A DNA stretch of 64,000 nucleotides, from positions 1 through 64,000 of the forward strand of contig NZ_FOLN01000001.1 in NCBI RefSeq assembly GCF_900112395.1. Reading direction: 5' to 3'. Made by a program: the position numbers and the translations under genes. Source of the DNA: Algibacter lectus. Its GTDB lineage: Bacteria; Bacteroidota; Bacteroidia; Flavobacteriales; Flavobacteriaceae. Below are positions 44,501 to 54,697 of this stretch, piece after piece (positions within the stretch are counted from its first letter, which is position 1; each line of letters begins with the position of its first letter). Under the pieces are notes generated by a model. The model worked only from the letters and a program-made list of their open reading frames with translations, was not told the origin of the DNA and ran no database searches.

Positions 44501-47500
44501 GATCCAAATATTTTGTTAAACCAACTTTGTTCTTTTTTATAGAATGACGGGCTTAAAACCACTTGTTCTATAACCGTTTTAAAACGATAATCATCTTCTA
44601 TAACTTCTTTTACTATTCTATCTATTTCTTTTTGATCGGCGAAACTCACATCGCGCCCTAAAGCGTAAGCATAAATATTTTCTACTAATGCACGCGTGAA
44701 ATCGTCTTGCTTCATTCTTAAAATATAATCTTTAATACCCTGTACACCGTCAATTTCGGTACCATCAGGTAATTTAGATTTTACATCAATTGGCTTTCCT
44801 TTAGCTATGGTTTGATATCTTCCAACGGCATCATAATTTTCAAAAACAACTCCAAAGGGATCAATTTTATGATGACAATCTAAACAAGACGTTTTATTTC
44901 TATGTAAAAACAACTGTTCTTTCAAAGTCATTTTTTCAAAGCCAGGCGTATCGGTTGCCAACTCGGGTACATTTGGTGGTGGTGGCGGTGGCGAATCTCC
45001 CAATATTTTTTCTTTCAACCAAACCGCTCTTTTAATAGGATGCGCTTGTACCCCATCGGAATGCCCATTTAAAAATGAACCTTGCGACAGTAAACCACCT
45101 CGATGTTCTTCTTTTGGTAAAGTCACCGGTCTAAACTCATTTCCTTTTACACCATCAATACCATAAAATTCGGCTAAGTTTTGATTCAGCATAGCAAAAT
45201 CTGAATCAATAAAATTCATGATGCTTAAATCGTTTTTTAATATATGCTGAATAAACTCGTAGGTTTCTTTAAACATATCTTCTTTCACAAAACGCGTATA
45301 GTCTTTATACATACCTACATCGGTATCCATACTTTTATGACGATCTAAACGAAGCCACTCATAAGAAAACGAATGAATCATTCTTGTAATTCTTTCATCG
45401 TCTACCATACGCTCAATTTGCTCTGGTAACTCATCATATAAATCACCTGTAGATGCCAAATTATTCAGTTTTTCATCTGGTGGTGAATTCCATAAGAAAT
45501 ACGACAATTGCGAGGCTAAATAAAATTCATCTGTAGATTTTTTAGATTTATCGTCCTCAGGAACCTCAGGTTCAAACAAATATATAAAATTAGGGGAGCA
45601 AAGCACAGCAACCATAACTTCCTTAACACCATCCTCGTAACGATCAAAATCATCTTTAACACTACGCCAAAAATCCATATATCTATTTAGCTCGCCATCA
45701 TTAAGCGGACGTCTAAAAGCGCGTTCCATAAAACTAGTTAGCACCTCTTCTGTATATAATTCTGCGTTTGCTTTATTTGGTGAATCGAAAAATAATTGTG
45801 TATGGCTATTTGGTGGCCAAACCGGATTATATGGTGCTTCAAACTCTACAGATTTCACTAATAATGGCGGACCATTAAAACTACCATCTTTAACCAAATG
45901 ATTATTCCAAAGACCAACGGTGAGTATATTTGCTAAATCGCCACTTACTTGTGCACTACCTAGCGGAATTGGTAAATTCTCTAACCTGCCTTTAAACTCA
46001 AACATTTGATACTCGCCCATTGAAGCGGTAACTTCAACCGACTCACCAAAGGTTTTATAATCCATACCATCATCGGTTCTTGCACCTGCAAAAACCTGAA
46101 TAGACGGATTAACATCGGCATACTTTAAATTATTTCTTTCAGCTTCTTCTGCTAGTATTTTTGGTAATGGATCGTCTTCCGGTATAGGTGTAAGTACTAT
46201 ATCGCTAAAACCTACAAAAAACTTACCGCCAATATAGGCTTTGTGTTCCCCTTCAGATAAATATGCCAAAGTTACCGGCGTAATAATTTCATCTGCATTT
46301 ACAAGACTTTTATCCATGTATAAACGCTCACCAACACGCCCCTCTTTATTATTGCCTAAAAGACTTAATTGATAGGATGGCATAGCATCTTCTGATACAT
46401 ACGGATGTATTAAATCTACCTGATAAATACCTGATTTCGGCACATGATACTTAAACTGAGTTTTTACATTGGTAGCCACATTTTCCGAAATTAACCAACG
46501 GTTATCTTTCAAAACAAATCCTTTTGCTTTTTTTATATCCTTAGCAGAAATACGCACTGCTTTTGAAGTTTTTCTAGCTGGCTCAACTTTTCTTAAATCA
46601 ATTAAACGTTCTACAGATTCCGAAAGATATCCTTTGGAAGCTTCTACACGGAAAACAAAATCGCCCGTTCTTGGAAAATCTTCTTTTACTAATAATTTTA
46701 AATTTGGCGAAGGCCCTTGCCAAGATTTTGGTGTAACTTCTCTTGCTGGTAAAGCTGAATTTAGCAACATGCCTTCTGCAACAACACTATAACGGTTACT
46801 GGCTGAACCACGCATACCAATACCTATTTTATTTTTTAAGCGTTTTATGGTGTCTTTTTGTTTAGTTGAAGTATTTTCTATTGGATTTCCTTCATTATTT
46901 AAAATATCTACTCGTAAATCCTTATTACTTATAGCAGCTGTTTGGTAACCACCATATTCAGCGCCTGTTTTGCCGTCTCCAATATTTTTTCCTAAGGTTA
47001 CTTTGTAACGTTTAGCTTCTGGTTTTTCTCCAAAAACAATGGCCTTATCTAATGCTTCACGAGCAATTTTTTGATAATAATCGATATGCAGTGCCGATGT
47101 TTGAAGAATGCTTCCGTTATTACTATACCCCATTTCAGACTTTCCATCATCTGGTAACACATCACCAAAATTAACGTTTACACCAAGTAATTCATTAAGT
47201 GTATTGGTGTATTGCTTTTTGGTTAACCTACGCATAACACCTTTATTAGCGTTGTTTTTTGCAATGGCCGCTTTCTCTAAATTCTCCGTCATCCAATCTA
47301 CAACAGCACGGCGCTCTTCATCTTTTAATTGTGGCTCATCTTTTGGAGGCATTTCACCAGAATTTATCATATCTAAGGCAGAGTGCCAACCTTCGGCATC
47401 GTGACCATTTATCATATCCCAATGCAAAACATCTAAGCGCACATCACCTTTTTGCTTATCAGCTCCATGACATTCATAACAATACGTTTCTATAATAGGT

Positions 47501-48132
47501 TGCACTTTGGTTTTAAAATCTACTGCTTCTTGTGAAGTCGAATCACTTTCTGTATTAAGTGCAATGTAGTCGCCTTCATTTGCATCGACACCTAAAACGG
47601 CTTTTAAACCAGATGGCATGTGTTTAGTTAAGTACGTCGATCCGTGCGTTAAAGAACCTCCATAATGCCCTGTTAAAGACAATAGAACAACATTTATAAA
47701 TAAAAATATTTTATAAGGTTTGGATACTTTATTTTCCTCTTTATTAACAGATTTTTGTCTTACAACAAGCAGCCATACAGCTATAAGCGCCGTAAACCAG
47801 CCTAACCATTTATGAAAACCTAGTACGTCTTCATTATAATGACCTGAAGAAGCTAAAAGAAAACCTAAAATTAGGGTTGGAATTATACTAAAAACCGAAA
47901 ACCAAAGTAAAAGTTTACATGCTGAATCTAGATTTAATTCTGGACGGAAACTGTTAATAATTTCCATGAAAAATAGTACAATTAAAGCGCCTATTGGAAG
48001 ATGAAGAATTATAGGGTGAAATCTACCCAAAAAGAATACAAATGTATTTTCTACTTCACCGTCTAGCGGAATCAAGAAGAGTCCGAAAAGGACTATTGTG
48101 AAAACAATTGCAATTAACAACGTGCGTTTCAT
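44497..48132 (-). CDS. DUF1592-family cytochrome c-like membrane protein
   Basis: A 1211-residue protein. Residues 1-155 contain about four membrane helices (GRFHPIILHLPIGALIVLFF, DUF2231-like). A PSCyt1-type haem site CYECH is at 218-222. The following modules match DUF1587/DUF1595/DUF1592/DUF1588/DUF1585: RRLTKKQYTNTLNELLGV, RAFRRPLNDGELNRYMDFW, SQLSYFLWNSPPDE, then a second haem motif CLDCH in NKTSCLDCHHKIDPFG preceded by PPPPPPNVP. Two c-type haems suggest electron transfer at the periplasmic face. The membrane-anchored form suggests contact with the respiratory chain. It is first in the unit with DUF1552, MFS and PQQ-like genes. Confidence 0.88.
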   Translation of the reverse strand: MKRTLLIAIVFTIVLFGLFLIPLDGEVENTFVFFLGRFHPIILHLPIGALIVLFFMEIINSFRPELNLDSACKLLLWFSVFSIIPTLILGFLLASSGHYNEDVLGFHKWLGWFTALIAVWLLVVRQKSVNKEENKVSKPYKIFLFINVVLLSLTGHYGGSLTHGSTYLTKHMPSGLKAVLGVDANEGDYIALNTESDSTSQEAVDFKTKVQPIIETYCYECHGADKQKGDVRLDVLHWDMINGHDAEGWHSALDMINSGEMPPKDEPQLKDEERRAVVDWMTENLEKAAIAKNNANKGVMRRLTKKQYTNTLNELLGVNVNFGDVLPDDGKSEMGYSNNGSILQTSALHIDYYQKIAREALDKAIVFGEKPEAKRYKVTLGKNIGDGKTGAEYGGYQTAAISNKDLRVDILNNEGNPIENTSTKQKDTIKRLKNKIGIGMRGSASNRYSVVAEGMLLNSALPAREVTPKSWQGPSPNLKLLVKEDFPRTGDFVFRVEASKGYLSESVERLIDLRKVEPARKTSKAVRISAKDIKKAKGFVLKDNRWLISENVATNVKTQFKYHVPKSGIYQVDLIHPYVSEDAMPSYQLSLLGNNKEGRVGERLYMDKSLVNADEIITPVTLAYLSEGEHKAYIGGKFFVGFSDIVLTPIPEDDPLPKILAEEAERNNLKYADVNPSIQVFAGARTDDGMDYKTFGESVEVTASMGEYQMFEFKGRLENLPIPLGSAQVSGDLANILTVGLWNNHLVKDGSFNGPPLLVKSVEFEAPYNPVWPPNSHTQLFFDSPNKANAELYTEEVLTSFMERAFRRPLNDGELNRYMDFWRSVKDDFDRYEDGVKEVMVAVLCSPNFIYLFEPEVPEDDKSKKSTDEFYLASQLSYFLWNSPPDEKLNNLASTGDLYDELPEQIERMVDDERITRMIHSFSYEWLRLDRHKSMDTDVGMYKDYTRFVKEDMFKETYEFIQHILKNDLSIMNFIDSDFAMLNQNLAEFYGIDGVKGNEFRPVTLPKEEHRGGLLSQGSFLNGHSDGVQAHPIKRAVWLKEKILGDSPPPPPPNVPELATDTPGFEKMTLKEQLFLHRNKTSCLDCHHKIDPFGVVFENYDAVGRYQTIAKGKPIDVKSKLPDGTEIDGVQGIKDYILRMKQDDFTRALVENIYAYALGRDVSFADQKEIDRIVKEVIEDDYRFKTVIEQVVLSPSFYKKEQSWFNKIFGS

Positions 48133-48391
48133 AAAAGTTATAGTTGGTTGGTTTTATAAAAAACAATTTTACCCATAATATAAACACTAATCTTCCAAAA
48201 TCTCAACCAATCATGATACTATTTTTGCAAATCAACACAAAAACTGTTCGTAAATTAAAAAATAAGTAAAAAAACAACCTTAAAAATAAAGATAAGTTGT
48301 TTTTTAACTGATTTTATTAATGATATCTATTTTCAAGTCACGACTTATATAGCAGATGGTTTTAGTATTATTTCTCATACTAATACTAACT

Positions 48392-50683
48392 TTATTCTCT
48401 TGCTTTTAAATCGAAATTAGGCACCGGGTATTCATAAACTTCTGTATACGATTTACCTTTTTTAACACCATAATAATTGATATCACTTTTAGAATTTGAT
48501 ATAGCAGAAATTATTGGTTTTACAGCTTTGTTTGAAGCTAAAACTATAGATTCTCCTTTTTTAAGTTCTATTTGAAATTCGCCATTTTCAACCTTAATAA
48601 TTTCAATTTTTGCACCTTTAGAAATTTGTATGACTTTTTTCCAATCACTCACTTTTAATGTACATATATTTCCTGCTAGACTTTCAATTTTTACAAATTC
48701 AGTTATACCAGCCTTGCGCGATGCACTTACTAAAAAACCACCTTCTGCTCGTAAATCTTTAAAACTTACATCCTGAAAACGATTAGGTGTTGCCGGAAAC
48801 ACTCTAATTTTATTTCCCCAACTTTGTAGAAACAACTCCATAATACTCGAAGCCGCACTTAAAGGTGTTTCTATAACGGGGTTACGTCCATGCCCTTCCA
48901 TGTAAAATGTATTCGGTAATAACATCGCACTTTGTATATTACCATCTAAAAATTGTTGAAGCATTTTATTAGCATCATCTCCACGACCTAAAGCTGCGTA
49001 TAATGAAGCTCCACCGGTATAAGAATAACCCACCAAGCCTTTACTATTATCAATTTGATGCCAATGCACTACAGATTTATCAACTAAAGTTCTAACTTTT
49101 GGATCGTCTGGATTTAATTGAAATAACGGATATAAACCTAATAAATGAGAATAGTGTCTATGAGAAATATCAACAGGTTGATTACTTCCAATCATTAATC
49201 CATTTTCATCTTCAGGATATGAAATTAAATCGGCTAAAAGCCCTTTCCATTTTTTAACTTCATTAGTATTTAAATCATGAGTTTCACTAGTATTTATTAA
49301 AGTATTTAATACCCAACGTACTAAAGCTAAATTATAGTTTGTATTCGGAAATGCTTTAAAACCTCCATATTCTGGGGAACCCATTGCAGTTAATTCAATT
49401 TTGTTATCCACATTTCTAATCATTTTGGTTTCATACACTTCGGCTATTTTCATAGCTTTTGGTAACCACTTATCTCGAATAGCTTCGGCATCGCCTCTGT
49501 ATCTATAAATTAACCAATAATTGTGCATTGCCCAAGCAAAATCACCAAAGTTTTTACCACGTTTACTTGGCAACATCATATCAAAATTATCGTCTATCAA
49601 GGTTATAAAGTTCTCGGCAATATCTAAATGATTACTTGCATTAAATGGCCAATACGTTAACTGCACATTTAAATTCCACCATAAACCTGGCCAACTTGTG
49701 TTTTTAAGAAAAGGTCCCATTAAATCTAAAGCAGGACCATCGGCACGCGAGCAAGTTGCCATTTTATATATTTGAATCCAATAAAAAGATTCCATGCGCG
49801 CATCTGGAATAGACAAAAACGATTTTTGAAAATAGTTATGCCACCAAGTTCTATGTTCTTCTTCAATAGTTTTCATTGAAGTAATTGCGGCATCTGTAAC
49901 CGTTTTTGCAGCAACTTTTGCAGAAACATGACTTGCAGGAATTTCATTAGCGACAGCAATATACATTGTAGATTTGTTACCTTCAGAAGGTTTATCCGTC
50001 CAAGCTGTAGCATAATCACCTCCCGCTAATAAAGATTGTTCGCAAACATTAATACCATCTACCATTCTTATATCTGGTTTCGGGTTTAATGCGTAATCTT
50101 TTTCTTTTAAAGCAGACGGCTTAGCAATAATTCGAGGTGAAATAGGCAAACCAGCTAGCCACTCCCAGCTATAATCTACGGTTTTACTCGATTTAGTTTC
50201 GGTAGAATGCACTTCAACAACATTTAACATTCTATTGTAAGGTGTAAATGCTCTAAAAGTAATTTCTCCGAGGTCTGTAATTATAGTTCCGCGAATTTCG
50301 GCGTTCCATAAATCTTGACGAACTTTAATATCCAATATTTTCCCCGCAGGTCGAAGCACCATACTTCCAATATCAAGACGAGAATAATCGAATAAATTAG
50401 CACCTTTTACACCCATAGAAGTCTTCTTATTAGGCGCTTTTCTATGATCGGTAACATCTTGACGACCAACATGAAAATCTAATCTATTATCATCTAAATT
50501 GGCATAAATCATCATACCAACTTGTCCGTTTCCAACAAAACCACCTTCGTTCCATTGCTTAGGAATTTCTTCCCAAACCAAATCGTGTTGTGCCATAAAT
50601 TCTGGCCAATTTATATCTGATACAATCTGAGCTTTACAAACAAGAACTGATAATATAAATATAATTTGAATTATTTTTTTCAT
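48392..50683 (-). CDS. GH95-like / DUF5703-type glycoside hydrolase
   Basis: A 763-residue exported enzyme (signal peptide to about residue 18). The N-terminal beta-sandwich starts with WNEGGFVGNGQVGMMIYAN (about 45-63), followed by an (alpha/alpha)6-barrel region with SFYWIQIYKMATCSRADG, WWNLNVQLTYWPFNASNHLD and MGSPEYGGF, and a C-terminal beta domain. This layout is that of GH95 alpha-L-fucosidases/galactosidases and of the related DUF5703 family. Catalytic residues were not assigned with certainty. It is the last gene of the six-gene operon, seven bases after the lyase, so it likely removes a neutral side sugar. Confidence 0.75.
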   Translation of the reverse strand: MKKIIQIIFILSVLVCKAQIVSDINWPEFMAQHDLVWEEIPKQWNEGGFVGNGQVGMMIYANLDDNRLDFHVGRQDVTDHRKAPNKKTSMGVKGANLFDYSRLDIGSMVLRPAGKILDIKVRQDLWNAEIRGTIITDLGEITFRAFTPYNRMLNVVEVHSTETKSSKTVDYSWEWLAGLPISPRIIAKPSALKEKDYALNPKPDIRMVDGINVCEQSLLAGGDYATAWTDKPSEGNKSTMYIAVANEIPASHVSAKVAAKTVTDAAITSMKTIEEEHRTWWHNYFQKSFLSIPDARMESFYWIQIYKMATCSRADGPALDLMGPFLKNTSWPGLWWNLNVQLTYWPFNASNHLDIAENFITLIDDNFDMMLPSKRGKNFGDFAWAMHNYWLIYRYRGDAEAIRDKWLPKAMKIAEVYETKMIRNVDNKIELTAMGSPEYGGFKAFPNTNYNLALVRWVLNTLINTSETHDLNTNEVKKWKGLLADLISYPEDENGLMIGSNQPVDISHRHYSHLLGLYPLFQLNPDDPKVRTLVDKSVVHWHQIDNSKGLVGYSYTGGASLYAALGRGDDANKMLQQFLDGNIQSAMLLPNTFYMEGHGRNPVIETPLSAASSIMELFLQSWGNKIRVFPATPNRFQDVSFKDLRAEGGFLVSASRKAGITEFVKIESLAGNICTLKVSDWKKVIQISKGAKIEIIKVENGEFQIELKKGESIVLASNKAVKPIISAISNSKSDINYYGVKKGKSYTEVYEYPVPNFDLKARE

Positions 50684-50690
50684 TAAAAAC

Positions 50691-53204
50691 TTATTTCGTT
50701 ATTTCAGTTTTCACTGTATCACCAAGCGTTTCGGTAATTTTTATCTTCGGAAGCGTTCCTTTTAAATTTTCGATACTTATGATTTGTACTCTACCATCTT
50801 TTAAGGTTACCGTAATTTCATTTTCAGAAGCCGATTCTATTTTTTTTATTGAAGATTCCCCTTTGTAAGGTTCAATTACACTCAGAAAAACAACTTCTTT
50901 TTCGTTTACACGAACGCCATAAGTGCGTCTATCCGGATTATTTCTAATACGGCGTTGCTTACCGCCATTCGGGTAGTTACTAATTACAATTTCAGATTTT
51001 TTAGGCCAAACTGTATGCACATCGAGTTTGTGCTCTCCCTCAATAAATTCCACTTTTGCTCCTTTTTTAGAGGTATACCATTGCGCATGTTCAAAATATT
51101 TATAAGGCGAATTTCCATCTGTACTTAACTTTTCAAGTGAATTACCTTTCTTTTTAACACCCTCAATAGAAGAAAACCCTACTGGATGAATTAGCCAATC
51201 GTAATTATGTTTTTTATCCGATTTCATATAATCTGCAAGAATTACATAATCGTCTGTAACGATAGAAATTCTTCGTTGCTGAATAGGATTAAAACCGTTA
51301 GCATAATCCGTATCGTCCCATGGTGGAAATTTTTCAACATTCCAACGTGGAATTTGTCGCCATCTAGCATTCGTTTCGACAACCGATGCTTGCATGATAT
51401 CGCCTTTATAAAACAGTAATTGCTCTGAAGGCACAGCCTCTTGCTGAAGTTCGTCAACAATAACCATATTATGAGTTGCAGAAGTTTGTACACACTCTTT
51501 ATATCCTGGATTTCCGTAACCATACCAAACCATTTCGGAACCAAAATATTTATGTCCGTTACGGTCTAGAGCCGCTAAACTTGCCCTATCAAATTGCCCG
51601 TGCCAACCGCCATGCGTACCATATTTAAGAAAGGCTTGAATTTGATTTTCAGGAGTCTCTTTTTGGCCTTGCGAGCGCAATGCTACCAAACCAATATTTT
51701 CTCTAAAATCTGATCCTGTTCTAGGATCTTTCACTTCGGGAAGTTCAGGAACCCCATACATTAAAGATACCCACGAATCACGTTCTGTTTTACTAATAAC
51801 CCAAGCTAAATCGTTGAATTTGTATTCGCGATACGCCAGTTCGTAAAACTCATTTGGTGCTTTTAAATCAGAATCGTTAGTCGATACCAAATACGCATTT
51901 TCATCCATAAAAGGTACGTAAGGCGTAACCATATCTTCTAAACCTCTTGTGTTTTTTCCGGTTGGTCCCCAATTGTCAAATTTCATCCCAGTGAAACCTT
52001 CTTTTGAGTTTTCGAAATCTTTACTTTTGAATTTAGTAGGAAATCGTCTGTGGTATAAATCCATACCATAATTCTCAAAAGCTTGAGCTACCAAAGAATA
52101 ACGTTGCACCACCAAATAACAGTAATTCCCTGTTCCTTCAAACCACCAACCATCGGCCATGACTCCTTTACCAATTTGGTCTGCCATGCCACCGTCAGCT
52201 TCGGTTAAATATTCTAACTGTGGTATATCTTGTAAATATAATGCAACAAATATAGCCCCTGCATTAGCACTTGCTTGATGGTTCATTATTCCCAAACCAT
52301 TCATGTGTTTTTTATTCAACTCTAAATAATAACGAAACGAAGCTTCAATATTCTCTTTATCTGTACTAGATAATTCTGGTTCGTTATAAAGAATATCGCA
52401 AGCTGCGGATATAAATAAAAAGAAATTCCCTTCATGAACCTGCACACCGTTAGTAGCCGCTCCAATAGATAAATAACCTTCATCTTTATCAAAAATTGCT
52501 TTAATTAAGCTAATTACTTTTTGCTTGTAAACAGTCTTTTCCGTTAATTTATAAGCCAATGCCAACTGAAATGCTTTTTCGCCATCGCTTGCACTATAAT
52601 CAAAGCTTGACCATATTTTGGTTGGCCTTGGTTTACTAACAATTTTACGTTCAGGAAACTCAAACTCATCAAGTTCCTTCAACATATTATCTAAGTTTTG
52701 CTTAGCCCAAGTATAGTTTTTTATCTTTTGTTTGGCTTCTTCAAAAACAGTATTAGTTGCCAACAAAAATGGATGCGATTTACTTCTAACAGATATAAAC
52801 TCTAATGTTTCGATAATATGCCCTTCGGAATCTTTCAGTTCTATTATACTTGCTTCTTGTCCGCCTAAAGGTATTCTATCGCTTACTGTAACTTTTAGTG
52901 TGCCATTATAACTTCCGTTAGGTTCTAAAGTTATTGATGCCACACTTAGTATATTTTCACTAGCCAATTCTCTCGGATGTTTCACGTTAAGAGTATAAGT
53001 TCCCGAAGTACTTTTTATATTTTTTAGTTGAAAATTATACGTTATAATCTCATTAGCTTTTGCTGCTTGAGTTTGTAACGAGCTGCTTAAAACTACTTCT
53101 GAAATAGGCGAACCAGCATAACATAAGACATGGATTAAACAACAAAACAGTCCTAATAAAAACTGTTTTGAAACTACTTTGAATTTTAATGATAAAACGT
53201 TCAT
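50691..53204 (-). CDS. Heparinase II/III-family polysaccharide lyase
   Basis: An 837-residue exported enzyme (signal peptide to about residue 31). A beta-sandwich at about 32-140 is followed by an (alpha/alpha) toroid with MNHQASANAGAIFVALYL and GKGVMADGWWFEGTGNY, and then the Hepar_II_III beta-sandwich with YGTHGGWHGQFDRASLAALD, which carries His residues of the active site. The fold fits PL8/12/15/17/21-type enzymes acting on uronate-containing chains. I cannot place it in a numbered family. With GH88 in the same operon, which removes the unsaturated uronate left by such lyases, a complete lyase/hydrolase pair is present. Confidence 0.85.
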   Translation of the reverse strand: MNVLSLKFKVVSKQFLLGLFCCLIHVLCYAGSPISEVVLSSSLQTQAAKANEIITYNFQLKNIKSTSGTYTLNVKHPRELASENILSVASITLEPNGSYNGTLKVTVSDRIPLGGQEASIIELKDSEGHIIETLEFISVRSKSHPFLLATNTVFEEAKQKIKNYTWAKQNLDNMLKELDEFEFPERKIVSKPRPTKIWSSFDYSASDGEKAFQLALAYKLTEKTVYKQKVISLIKAIFDKDEGYLSIGAATNGVQVHEGNFFLFISAACDILYNEPELSSTDKENIEASFRYYLELNKKHMNGLGIMNHQASANAGAIFVALYLQDIPQLEYLTEADGGMADQIGKGVMADGWWFEGTGNYCYLVVQRYSLVAQAFENYGMDLYHRRFPTKFKSKDFENSKEGFTGMKFDNWGPTGKNTRGLEDMVTPYVPFMDENAYLVSTNDSDLKAPNEFYELAYREYKFNDLAWVISKTERDSWVSLMYGVPELPEVKDPRTGSDFRENIGLVALRSQGQKETPENQIQAFLKYGTHGGWHGQFDRASLAALDRNGHKYFGSEMVWYGYGNPGYKECVQTSATHNMVIVDELQQEAVPSEQLLFYKGDIMQASVVETNARWRQIPRWNVEKFPPWDDTDYANGFNPIQQRRISIVTDDYVILADYMKSDKKHNYDWLIHPVGFSSIEGVKKKGNSLEKLSTDGNSPYKYFEHAQWYTSKKGAKVEFIEGEHKLDVHTVWPKKSEIVISNYPNGGKQRRIRNNPDRRTYGVRVNEKEVVFLSVIEPYKGESSIKKIESASENEITVTLKDGRVQIISIENLKGTLPKIKITETLGDTVKTEITK

Positions 53205-53296
53205 TTTTTAATTTATTTTATTTGAAAAATGCTAAATATGTTCTGTAAATAATCTAATCAAACAGATCTAAATATTTACATTCAATAACTTTTATA

Positions 53297-54679
53297 CTAG
53301 CCTAAATAAGCACCATTGCTTTCCAATGTTTCTTTTAATTTAGCATAAACTACATCATTCGGCATAACTTTACCAACGGCAGACAAACCAGCTAGTGTTC
53401 CTGCGCCTTGACCGATAGCCATAGCAATAGGTGTAACACGTAAGCCTGCACTAGCATGATGATCGGCACCAATAGCACGACCAGAAAGCACTAAATTATC
53501 TACTTCATTTACCAACAAAGACTCGGTTGGAATATAATAAACTCCATCATCATTTAAGTGTACGGTATCGGTATTTCCGCCATCTGGCGAATGAATATCT
53601 AAAGGATAACCACCAACAGCAACCGGATTTTCAAACTTTACTTCGTTAACTAAATCTTCTGCTGATAATACATATTTGGCATGCGGATGACGCGATTCGC
53701 GAATGCCGATATGTGGAGCGGTACTAATAAACGTTGCGTTTTCAAAACCTGGCGCATACTTGCGCATAAAATTAAAAATCTCGACGCATTGCTTACGCCC
53801 CAAGCTTTCAGCTTTACTTAAATCGAACGGATTTAGAGGGTCGAAACCTAAAACACGTGAGGTATTAAATATGAATTCACCCTCGGTATTTGTTTCAAAA
53901 AACAACACGTTATCTCTCGGTACAGTAACTTCTCCGTTTGCTTTGGCTTTGTTCCATAGATCGTAAAAGCCCCAAGTAGAAATACGTTTAGTGCGTTTTA
54001 AAACTTCTGCTTTATCGTCACTACGCTCTTCGGCATCAAATTGATCCCAATTGTTTCGCATGTATTCACGTAACTTCTCCGTATCCACATTACCCATTTT
54101 TACATTCGTAGTCATGGGTTGCGATTTATTATCTTCAATACGACCTTCTGTAAAAGGCACGCCAGATAATTTTACAATTTCACTATCTCCACTGGCATCA
54201 ACAAAAATAGTTCCTGGAATTTCCTGAATGCCACCTCTATTATGAATAAAAACCGACTTGATTTTATTGCCTTCTTTAGCAATATCAATTAATCGGGTAT
54301 GATATAAAATATCGGCTCCAGCCTCTCGTACCATATCTTCTAAAACCACCTTCAACATTTCGGCATCAAAAGGAGTTACTGTAGAACAATAACCTGTACT
54401 ATCAAAAATATGTCCTGGACTTGCTCCTTTTTCCTTTAACCTATTTACCATTTCATTTGGAGAACCAAACACAAGTTGCTTACCTGCTTTGTTATGAAAC
54501 GTCATCATGGGCCCAACACCCATAGCAGTTAACGAACCACCTAAAAACCCAAATTGCTCTATTAATAATGTCTTTGCTCCCGTTTTAGCGGCGGCCATTG
54601 CGGCGTGACTTCCAGAAACTCCTCCGCCTACAACTATAACATCGTATCCTTCTATTAATTTTGTTTTAAATGTTTTCAT
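53297..54679 (-). CDS. FAD-dependent oxidoreductase (FAD_oxidored family)
   Basis: A 460-residue cytoplasmic flavoprotein. The dinucleotide motif is DVIVVGGGVSGSHAAMAAAK (residues 13-32) followed by LLIEQFGFLGGSLTAMG, and the FAD-binding return VDASGDSEIVKLSG lies near 160-173. The C-terminal GADHHASAGLRVTPIAMAIGQGAGTLAG is typical of the FAD_oxidored (PF12831) family, frequently found in glycan loci of Bacteroidota and Planctomycetes with unknown substrates. No signal peptide. It lies between the lyase and the symporter. Oxidation of an imported sugar or uronate is a reasonable guess, not shown. Confidence 0.85.
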   Translation of the reverse strand: MKTFKTKLIEGYDVIVVGGGVSGSHAAMAAAKTGAKTLLIEQFGFLGGSLTAMGVGPMMTFHNKAGKQLVFGSPNEMVNRLKEKGASPGHIFDSTGYCSTVTPFDAEMLKVVLEDMVREAGADILYHTRLIDIAKEGNKIKSVFIHNRGGIQEIPGTIFVDASGDSEIVKLSGVPFTEGRIEDNKSQPMTTNVKMGNVDTEKLREYMRNNWDQFDAEERSDDKAEVLKRTKRISTWGFYDLWNKAKANGEVTVPRDNVLFFETNTEGEFIFNTSRVLGFDPLNPFDLSKAESLGRKQCVEIFNFMRKYAPGFENATFISTAPHIGIRESRHPHAKYVLSAEDLVNEVKFENPVAVGGYPLDIHSPDGGNTDTVHLNDDGVYYIPTESLLVNEVDNLVLSGRAIGADHHASAGLRVTPIAMAIGQGAGTLAGLSAVGKVMPNDVVYAKLKETLESNGAYLG

Positions 54680-54697
54680 TAAACTGTGTTTTATTTT

